A stretch of DNA of 64,000 nt from Sclerodactyla briareus (lineage: Eukaryota > Echinodermata > Holothuroidea > Dendrochirotida > Sclerodactylidae): NCBI GenBank assembly GCA_026419785.1, contig JAODTK010004965.1:62001-126000 (forward strand), written 5' to 3'. The notes below the pieces were generated by a model, which saw only the letters and a list, made by a program, of their open reading frames with translations, searched no databases and was not told the DNA's origin. The position numbers and the translations under genes were made by a program. This document shows, piece after piece, positions 55,546-64,000 of the stretch. Numbering within the stretch: the stretch's first letter is position 1; every line of letters starts with the position of its first letter.

Positions 55546-58330
55546 TACGTTATTGCATAATTGGGATAATTCCTATTTTTCCAGTGCTAATGAATTCTTC
55601 GAAGGCTCTAAACTCCATATAGAAATCATATGGAATGGGGCTTGACGTCCCATTTAGTATCCGTTCCACACAAAAACACCTTGTTTTATACAAGACTGCA
55701 TGCAGTGTCTCCAATCTCCAATCAAATTATATGGTGTGAGGTGATGAAATGATCAACTTTTTAACAAGATGCAGGAACTCGTTACCATCGCGATCCGTTT
55801 ACTTATGACTTCCTTGTGTCCATCCATTTGGCCAGAAATACTCGCGACACTACGTAAATAATCCATACAAAGTGGATGTCGACGTTATAGCACATACGAT
55901 GAATAGCAGCCATAAGGTCGAATGTGAATCTGCACTTGCGGTGGAAATACACGACGAAATGTCTTTCTCAGCAAGTTCCGGAATTTGTGTGTCTAATTAT
56001 GAAAGTGGCAAGGAGGAACCGCTACCGTTCTTCGGGATTGTTATTCAGCTTGGGAATAAATCGCAACCTATTTTGAACAAAATGAAAATCAGCTGACTTT
56101 GATTTGGAACAATAAAGAAGACGAATCATATGGAATATGTTGGTCGTAATTTTGTGGTCCTGTTTGACTAACATGTCTGTAAACACTATTATGTTATGGT
56201 TCATATAAGCTAAGAAAAGGTCGCCTGGGTGTCCGTTCGCACTCCCTGTTCATTGGTTTGAACGTATCGTTTAGTGGTATGCGTAGGGGGGTGAACGTCA
56301 ACTCAAAGACCGCAAGGACTCGGGCGGGGGGTGACTCACTGTTTCATGTGTATTTTAGGACAGTTCTGTTCTGCTCCTGGGAAGGGTTACCACTCCCTTA
56401 GACCTCCCCTCCGACGAGATCATTGCAAGCACCAGACTGACATATGATCGAACGTGATGGGGAGGCTTTCGGCGAACTCGACCCAAAGTAATGTCTGTCG
56501 GTGGGTCATAGGCAAGGGGCATAACAGTGATGAACGTTTTATACTTTAATGCAACGGCCTCACATCACGGCTTCCCCGGGCGTAGGCGTAGCTCTAGGGT
56601 GGGGATTTGGATGGCGTGCTGACACGCCCAACCCACCACCTGAAATGTCACTGAATGAAAAACACTCTGAAAACGATCAAAAGGAATCGTGGTCAGACAC
56701 AGGCGGTACAATATGCACAAAAATGCTAAATTGTGGAGTCTATTGATCGTTGACATTTGACACAGGTTATGCTGATGCGTATATATGTTACGTGTATGTA
56801 TATTCCAAACATCCCACCGGGATTAGATATGATCTGTCAATTAAAACTAGCCATTTCAATGTCACTACATTACACAAATCAGAATGAAAAATTCAGTAAT
56901 GATCGAGCCGGAATTGCTGGTGGAGATTGCCGTTCGCCTAGGTGTACTTGGTCAGTATAGTCAGGTCGATCCAGTGAAGGCGCCCTCCAGAGCAAATGCA
57001 GGAAGGAGAGAATTAGATACAGCAAAAAATAGCCAAACATATAGTATTTTTGACCAGCTTATATCTCAAAAGTGTATATACAGGGGCTACGGAGAACACG
57101 ACTCACGTAGCTAATTAATTCCGCTACAGTGAAAAGAATGTCTACACGGAAGAAGATGCCCATACCGTCAACCCCAAAGATGTACATGGATAAGGCAGTT
57201 TTGATGATGAACATAACACACCTTGGCCTCACAAATATGCTGGAATATTTCGCATACATCCAAAGAATTCACATGTTGAACGTCAACGTCCGTGAATGAG
57301 AAGATTGCTTAACCCTTATCAGCAACTTTTGTGTTGACAACACAGAATAACATGCTGTGCTTTGAAAAAACCTCAGCCATTTAATCCCTCGTGCTTCTTT
57401 AAGTTACTAGATGTAGCTAGACACATGGCTTCAAGACTAAAAAAAACAAGGGGGGGACTGTACACATTTTTTTGACCAGGGGTCACAAGTCAGGGGTCAA
57501 TTTCAAAAAACGGAAAAAACACGCTGAAAATGACCCTTGTAACCGAGAAAATTAGGTGCTCCCAAAATAAAAACTACAACCGTAACTGTTTCCTTTGGGA
57601 TGAATCCTTGTGGTTTATGACGCATACTGAGCATTTCAGCCCCACACCTATAGTTATTTCTTGAAAAAAAACACTGAAAAGCCCACAGCATTTCCTCGAA
57701 TTTGAGATGAAATGGTCAAAATCGGTGATTTTCGAGAGTGAAGCTCCCTACCCATACCCCCACCCCCCCCCCCCCACCAAATTCTGGTTTGGCTCATTGC
57801 CATGCCCATGGAATTCTAATAGACTAAATAACAGTTGTGTAATGCGCTCCTCGTAACAGGGCGCAATAGAGCTGTCACAGAGCATAGCTTGGATGCAATT
57901 CGGCTCGATAACTGTGGGGCGGAGCCCGCGTGTGTCCAAAATATGATAATTGTCATAATTTGTCCGTCTTCTGGCTATTGCAGCAAGGTTGGTCGCATTA
58001 CAAGGGATCTTCAGTAAATCAGTTTCCATCAATTGCAACAAACTTTAATGATTTGTGTGGATGTTCCTGGCGTTTCAAAATCAAATCAAAAAAAACGCTG
58101 AGATGCACCCCCCAATGGTATTGATACTCCTACCTACAAATCACTGCTGAAAAGGGTTAAGAAAAAAATTTCTCCGCCGATACGTTTCCGTGGAGCTATT
58201 CCAGTACTGCAATTCAGTAGCGCGTCTTCTTGTGCCGGGTCTCGGGTGTCCGAAATGACGCGAGTCAATTTGCTAACCAATGTCTAACACAAGCATTATC
58301 AGGCGCGTATACAGAGGGGGACTTAGAGAC
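55546..58330. other. Unassigned stretch
   Basis: Contains open frames at 55,872-56,096 and 56,884-57,114 (74-76 codons, no motif), GCGTAGGCGTAGCTCTAGGGT at about 56,579-56,599 resembling a worn hAT end, and a C run at 57,764-57,776. No gene is recognised. Confidence 0.35.
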
Positions 58331-58334
58331 GCGC

Positions 58335-58485
58335 GCCCCGGTTAAGAGGAGGTCAAAAGGAAAGGGAGGGAGAAGGAAAAGAGGAATAAAAGAAAAAAGT
58401 GGAATAGAGAGAAAGAGAGGAGAGGAAAGAAGGGGAAAGGAGAAGGGGAAGAGGGAGAGGAAAAATAAGAGGGAAGAGTAAAAAA
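58335..58485. repeat. Purine (GGA/GAA) tract
   Basis: About 150 bp of almost pure purine on the plus strand. The charged frame on plus and the Ser/Phe/Leu frame on minus are compositional artefacts. Confidence 0.9.
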
Positions 58486-59466
58486 AAGTGAGCAAAAATA
58501 GAAACCTGAAGTGACGTAGATTAGTGTGAGTCATATACGCAATTAAAACCTTGTCGAAGTAATGTTTCCGATTCTAGCACAGCCCCTCCTCCTTCCTCGG
58601 GCGTTCATCAGTGTAACAACATCAGCTCCCGGTTATCTCGGATGATAAACTATCGAATCGAAGCACCCACTACAGGCTATCAGGGAAAGAGTTATGGGGT
58701 TAATGATAATTCGATGAATCCGCACTACCCGCTCTAAGACCTCGTTGAACTCAATTCCGATATAATTTGTGACATCTCTGTCGAACGATGGTCCATAATC
58801 TGCTCCCTCATGGAAGCCACGCGCCTGCCAAAGTTAAATCGTACAAAGTAGTTACACCCATGAACCCAACGAAGCCCATTTATTCAGGCGCAGGTACTAT
58901 CATGAGCCCCCTACCCTAAAAAAATCCTCAATACGGTCCGCCTTAGCCGACGATGGTGCTCCCGCTTAGAGGGCCACGTCATAAATCCTCCCCCTCCCCC
59001 TGCCCAATAGTAAGACACAGTCAGGTTGCATTAGAAACAAAGTTGGGGACACACCATGCTAACAGGCATCCGGATCAGTACATAGGCCTAATCAAGTTGC
59101 GATCGAGAACGGAGTAGCAACAACTCGGGCGAAGAATGAGAGGAATAAGAGCAGGGTAAAGCAAAAGTGAAATGTTTACCCAAGAAATATCTACTGAGTG
59201 CCCACAACAAATAGTGATTTCTTCGTAAAAACTTAATGGACTTAGCCAACTTTTCGAGATTTGCATACCTTATTCGGATAATATGACAAAGTCCACCTTT
59301 AAACGTCAGCGCCCCCACAAAAACTAAGGCTTTGAAAAAATCAGGGAAGATGGGAACGTGCTTTTTAACATCTAAGAGGCCTTATATCCCGAAATTTATT
59401 ATTACATACTCACACCCGATTGTTGCTCCTGCTCAGTATTAAAGCACGACCATATGTATCTCAGCC
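58486..59466. other. Unassigned stretch with a partial C-tract repeat
   Basis: A partial family copy (GACGATGGTGCTCCCGCTTAGA and a C-rich stretch) lies at 58,925-59,002. Otherwise nothing is recognised. Confidence 0.4.
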
Positions 59467-60205
59467 CAGTGGCGTCGCCAAGGGTGAGGGGGGACGTTGC
59501 CCCCCCCCCAACCATGGGACCCTCCAACGTGAACCCCCGATGAGATTTGTGATTTTCGGGTGAAAAACAACACTTGGAAACTACAATCATCTGTTTTGTA
59601 TACATACCCTTCGCTTCTTGTACGTTCTTCCCTCTCTCATCACGCACGATTTTGAACTGCAGTAGCCTAGGCTATCGGAATGCTTGGATTTTCAACGGTG
59701 TTTCTCCAGGGAAACTACTCTCGGAAAGTCCCCTGCTCTCTATGCAGAAAACGATGTATATAATGCTTGGGCCGTTAGGCTAAAGCTGGTAAATGCCCTG
59801 AATTTATGCTGGGATCCTATTTGGTCAGATGTGCGCTGGAAATCTTGGAGAACATTTTGCTTCTGGTGGGTAGTAGAATGGCGCAGCAATCGTTGAACAT
59901 TCTGTCTGGCTCTAAAAGGTTAATAAAAATTGTGATCATAAATGACAGGAATCAATTTGGTACATGCAGCCTAAACGCCCAAGAAAGGTCATATCCGGCC
60001 ATCTGGAGGGCTGCACAATGAAAAAGAATTCTCATGTAATCTCCGCGCTCACGGATGTTGGCGCTCCGCCTCGCGATAGTATTCTTGTCCCCCCCCCCTG
60101 AAAATGTGCTATGCCTCTGTGCCCCCAAGACGAAACGTCTGGCGAGCTAATGCTCTAGCACCTCATCCTCCAGCGCCTCTCACTGAAATCCTAGCTACGC
60201 CACTG
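59467..60205. mobile_element. hAT-like non-autonomous element
   Basis: The left end CAGTGGCGTCGCCAAGG (59,467-59,483) and right end CCTAGCTACGCCACTG (60,190-60,205) are inverted and fit the CAGTGGCG terminus common in hAT elements of marine invertebrates. Just inside the left end is a GGGGGG...CCCCCCCCC stretch, and inside the right end a C run (60,089-60,099), also typical. The element is 739 bp with no transposase frame. An exact 8-bp target duplication is not evident (TCTCAGCC against TCAAGTCA). Confidence 0.6.
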
Positions 60206-60484
60206 TCAAGTCAAGTACCGGAAGAGTACTATTTCATGCAGTCTGAGTGCCCCATTCTCTCGACGAAACTTCCTCAAACGTTTCGTGCTAAAAACAATGA
60301 TTGGGCTTCCGATTAGTACCCGGCAAATTTCATCTACCACATTCCACAACGGTGTGTGTACATTTATTCACATATTGGCACTTGATCAGACACTCGACAG
60401 ATAGAATAGATAGAATGAAGAGCGTTGGGTTCAATCCCTAAACTCCACTTGGATACCGTAAATTGTAAAACTTGCCACGTAGGT
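60206..60484. other. Unassigned short stretch
   Basis: No gene or repeat recognised. Confidence 0.4.
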
Positions 60485-60640
60485 GCCATTCCGGCGATCT
60501 AGGAGGTTAAAAAACCTAAAACCTTTATGGGGTGCGTTACGCGCCAACCAATGGTAGCACTCTGTTCAGATGAGTAAATTGCAGTCCACAATCGGCCTCC
60601 CCCCCCCCCCCCCACACACACTTTCGAAACGTATTGATGC
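60485..60640 (+). repeat. C-tract interspersed repeat, copy 3
   Basis: TTCCGGCGATCTAGGAGGTT, AAAACCT..., CGCGCCAACCAATGGTAGCA, CTCTGTTCAGATGAG, a run of 16 C (60,598-60,613) and ACACACTTTCGAAAC, in the family order. Confidence 0.8.
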
Positions 60641-61394
60641 CTCTGATCGTGCATCCGATATTGGAGGAAGGAAACGTCAGAGAGAGCGGCCAACCACCGT
60701 ATTCAAAACTTGCTGCACAAGGAACGCCACCGCAAGCTGAACCCTAAATGTATAACCCTCATATATTAGCATGAAGGAGGGGTGGGGGGGGGGGGAGGGG
60801 GGTAGTTGCGAAATGATGCCAATGTCATGGCTTGGCGAAACCATGAATGATGGTCCAGTGTTCCTTTCATGCATTGGTAGGCATGTTCCCAACTCAGCTG
60901 CAGCCGTCAAAGCCCGACGCCGTCCTGTCGAATGAAGAGATAATGCCGTTTCAATTGAATGTGCATCAATGAGCTCAGCCTGATATGATGTGTGAGTCAT
61001 GGGAGAGGAGGTGCACATGTTAAAAACTAATATATAGTTCTTCCAAACATGAATCGATTGTCACATCGTTTTCTCTGGTTAAAGATAAAAATAAACATAT
61101 ATGAATAATATAGAACCGTTCTCACCGCTGATAAAATGTTCACTTTAGACGGCACTGAATAATTTCGTGATTATAAATGAGAGTTTAGTGGTCTGGCATA
61201 TATTGTATTGGCTGACGGGCAGCGGAATCAATGCTGTCACTCGTATGGGCGTCGGTTTAGATATGTGTGAATATGTATGTGGAGAAGGAAAAATTCGATT
61301 CAATATATTTCAGTAAGAGAGCGAAGTTCATTTTTGTTTATAGTGTATCTCGCCACGAGAAGGTCTTTTGATAACCGTCGTGTGAGTATGAACG
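60641..61394. other. Unassigned stretch
   Basis: G-rich tract at 60,778-60,802. A minus frame of 113 codons (61,018-60,677) runs through that tract and has no known motif. Confidence 0.35.
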
Positions 61395-61505
61395 GAACCC
61401 TTCCCGGCGATCTGGGAGGTGTTGAAACCTCACAAAAAAATTCCTCCGGCGCCAATCGATGGTTGGCGCTCCGCTTAGATAGTGACCAGACGCCCGCCCC
61501 CGGGT
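61395..61505 (+). repeat. C-tract interspersed repeat, copy 4
   Basis: TTCCCGGCGATCTGGGAGGT, an A-rich stretch, GGCGCCAATCGATGGTTGGC, GCTCCGCTTAGATAGTGACC and a short C-rich end. Confidence 0.75.
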
Positions 61506-62888
61506 TGAACAATCCTGCCTACGCCCTCTGATTAAACACATTATCGAATGAGGCGACTACCTGAATGACGGACTCTGCCCCCTCCTTTCCCGAGAGAATG
61601 TACGTCACTTGTAGAGGAACCTAAGTCCTACAAACGGTCACTGCGTCCACTTGTTGGACCGCACCTGTCTCCACGACATCGACCACTCTCAGTATCATTA
61701 TTATATCAGGTGCTGGTGCATACTAGTCGCGAAATGATACAAGCTTCTGCCCTGTGCGTCAAAACCTTTGAATGGAGAAAATCCATATTACGCCCCCTTT
61801 CATCCAATATGACGTACATTGCTCGTAGGACAAAAGGTCCTTGTTACAACTAGCGGCAGAACCAGATTCGAAACCACGCTCACGGTGGAAACACTTCGCT
61901 CTGTTCGGGCGATCGGTCTGAGTTGCCCTCTGCTAGTTGGCCAACCCCAGGTCACTTCCAGTGAAAAACACTTGATGACATCCCGAATGTATACCACTGT
62001 TCAATACAATACAAACCCATCTTTTTGAACAAAAATTTTGGACAAAATTCGAGGAACAAACCGGTCCATACCTGTAGCAATGGATAGAACCCCCCCCCCC
62101 CGCCCCCCCCCCCCCCACACACACACACACTCCACAATGTTTATATATGGGACCGCAACACGGTCGTATCCGGAGGGGGTGTGGATGTGGTAGAATGTAT
62201 TACGCCACGAATCGCTATTCCTCGTGCCATGAGTCCGTGTGTTGCAATAGGTGCTCCAACCCTTTTGTCCGAGATTCCACGACACCTGTGCGCGGTTACT
62301 GGCGTTTGGCGGGACCACCCCCCCCTCGAAATGTCTGACTCGGGTTCAATCTTCCGGTTCACAGGCTAATGTCTGGACCATTTTGCAGTACATGGCTCAT
62401 GGTGCTATTACCCCGAGAGCCCAACTATTGCCCTTCACCACAACCACCAGAAGCTGCATACCAGATGTCCGTCCCCTTGAAAGAGTCATGTACCCCGTCA
62501 CTGCTAAATGGCAGCCGCTATATCCACTGTGGCTTAACTAGTCGGATCGAAATAAATTCTAGTGATCTTTACTCACACTAAAACCTGTTGTTCTCTAGTA
62601 TCAATAGCCCGCCCTCCCATGTCTTTCGTGCAGATTCATACAAATGAAGGTAAATTCCACAAACTATCAACCTCCAACATATCTATGGCTGGACACACCC
62701 TAGCTGACGATGGACTGTTTTTTTGGTTTCGTTTGTTTTGTTTTTTTCGCAAAAACACCCGCCCTGAAGTTTTATAAACTGGTCAAAGCAAACCGACTGA
62801 AGAACCGCTCCCCAACGTCCCTAATATAAACACTGAATAATTTTTAGTAGGTGTGCTCCCTGGAAGTTAAATAACACACTCTGCTATA
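61506..62888. other. Unassigned stretch
   Basis: Holds a C tract plus CA array (62,090-62,130). Frames between 62,001 and 62,581 overlap on both strands without recognisable content. Confidence 0.35.
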
Positions 62889-62889
62889 G

Positions 62890-62995
62890 ATATTTTCAGC
62901 GAAGATGGCAACATGCCAACAAAAAATGTCAAGCCAATAGTAGTCACTATCCATGATGGCGTTTCCACTACTGACTCCACTGTCTCTGTTCTCAA
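62890..62995 (+). CDS. Possible von Willebrand factor A domain exon fragment
   Basis: The frame reads DIFSEDGNMPTKNVKPIVVT, then IHDGVSTTDSTVSVLK. The pattern F-x-x-x-G-x-(R/M)P-x5-(V/I)VVTI-x-DG-x-ST-D is that of the fourth beta strand and following loop of vWA domains (usual form ITDGxSxD). Acceptor-like sites (CTGCTATAG, TATTTTCAG) precede it, and AAG/GTTCGA would be a weak donor. No other vWA exon (for example the DxSxS MIDAS motif) was found nearby, so this is a single-exon match. Confidence 0.4.
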
Positions 62996-62999
62996 GGTT

Positions 63000-63290
63000 C
63001 GATACAAAATCGAAAGATAATAAGTTATGATTGAGCCCACTTGAACCCTGCCATCCACTGATAGCACCCAGCTAGTTAGTCAAATATTGTTCACATCATT
63101 CAGCACCGACAAGTTTTACTACCAGTAGTTACCATGATCTTATATCACATCATCATCTCCACCTTAGCCCATTTTATTAGATACTTGCCGAACACTGGAT
63201 CCAACCTGGTCAAAGTCCAGCAAGGTCGATCTTGACTCTGCACGCTAGTCCGCTGTGATTCCTTCACTCAGTACAGCTGAAGAGGGCTCA
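63000..63290. other. Unassigned stretch before the fourth unit copy
   Basis: No gene or repeat recognised. Confidence 0.4.
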
Positions 63291-63480
63291 TGCCTCTTTG
63301 GCAGACGGCAAATGCTCCCCCCTCATTTGTCCCTGCTCCGTATTTTGAGCTGAGCGCCCGAGAAGCAACAAGTACCATTTTTAAAGTTTCAGCTAGACCC
63401 AATACCCGGTTGTAAAGTCAGCCTCCATCAACTGTGGCCTCACCACTCGCTAGCGTCGGTTAGGTCGTTAGCGTCGCTCA
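63290..63480 (+). repeat. Start of a fourth copy of the tandem unit
   Basis: This stretch matches unit A at about 395-590 and unit B at about 19,885-20,090: a TTTGGCAGAC-like start, a CTGAGTGC/CTGAGCGC block, the ACCATTTT-AGTTTCAG segment and the ACTGTG-TGACCACTCG segment follow in the same order. Divergence is clearly higher than between A and B, so this copy is older or less conserved. The rest of the window (to 64,000) could not be aligned by eye. Confidence 0.55.
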
Positions 63481-64000
63481 TCATTGTCGTTTTTGTGTTT
63501 ACCCACCCCCCCCCACCCCACCCCCGCCACCCCCCGCCCCTTCTACGGATATAACATGCTTTCAGTAAGAGCACAATCCAGGTTCTGGTGCAAGATTAAA
63601 CGTGCGTTGACGTGGTTAATTCTGCCTGATGCAACTGGATTGATTTATCCGTCGACGCGCCAATGTTGATGTACTAATAATACCAGAATGAACTATGACG
63701 CTCTGAAGGATCGTTTTGTTGAAGACCTTTTTTCTCATAGTCGTGTTTATGGAAGAGCGAGTCGCTGACTCTTTGTACACCCGCGGGATCGCGAAACATT
63801 ACATTGGCCATGTCCCGACTTTGAATACTAATATTATTTATATAGACTTGTAACGGCATTACCTTTGATAGCACGAGCGGGAAGAGGGAATCTGAAAACT
63901 CCGAACATGCCGCTTCACGCTTGACTCTCGTGTACACTCTCGGAATCCGTGAAACTCTCTCAAGAGTAAGTACATTGGTCCTGTCCCTCGAAAATTATAT
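63481..64000. other. Window end, presumed start of fourth unit
   Basis: Includes a C-rich tract (63,503-63,540). No clear alignment to unit A beyond 63,480 and no gene recognised. Confidence 0.35.

Noticed and set aside
58265..58534. 89-codon Phe/Leu/Ser-rich minus-strand frame and charged plus-strand frame
   Set aside because: Direct product of a purine tract.

Overview
This window is animal nuclear DNA. Short exons with usable splice signals sit in large introns, (TAA)n, (GATA)n and (AT)n microsatellites are common, and most of the sequence is decayed transposable elements: several non-LTR retrotransposons, a Ty3/gypsy-type LTR element, tRNA-derived SINEs, hAT relatives and a C-tract repeat. 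The repeat mix and the fibrinogen-domain gene suggest a marine invertebrate such as a lancelet, hemichordate or mollusc, but the species cannot be fixed from sequence alone. There are no bacterial operons, no rRNA and no CRISPR array. Frequent 1-2 base indels between duplicated copies suggest an indel-prone assembly, old decay, or both.

The layout is a tandem array. Unit A covers about 1-17,600 and unit B about 19,055-46,965. They match in the same order and orientation, interrupted by insertions and deletions. A truncated third copy starts near 46,995 and matches unit A from about position 1,010. A fourth begins near 63,290 and matches unit A from about position 395. Each of the two long units carries the 3' part of a plus-strand gene for a fibrinogen-related domain (FReD) protein. 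In unit A the exons are 12,004-12,195, 16,221-16,475 and 16,982-17,219. In unit B they are 40,823-40,937, 43,490-43,665 and 46,377-46,624. A possible signal-peptide exon lies upstream in each (9,923 and 38,674). Both copies carry frame disruptions, but mostly at different sites.

Unit B was enlarged by insertions missing from unit A: a plus-strand LINE (20,781-22,908), a minus-strand LINE with an endonuclease domain (24,128-27,060) and a near-complete LTR retrotransposon (29,727-35,522) with two LTRs, polypurine tract, gag, protease, reverse transcriptase, RNase H and integrase remnants. Unit A has its own LINE 3' end (1,731-2,765) and a GC-rich foldback structure in the large FReD intron (14,452-15,215).

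From 47,430 to 63,250 the sequence is mostly unassigned. It holds a hAT/ZMYM-type transposase fragment, SINE pieces, a 739-bp hAT-like non-autonomous element, several C-tract repeat copies, a near-perfect 18-bp hairpin, tetranucleotide arrays around a GC-rich core and, near the end, a short exon-like stretch resembling part of a von Willebrand factor A domain.
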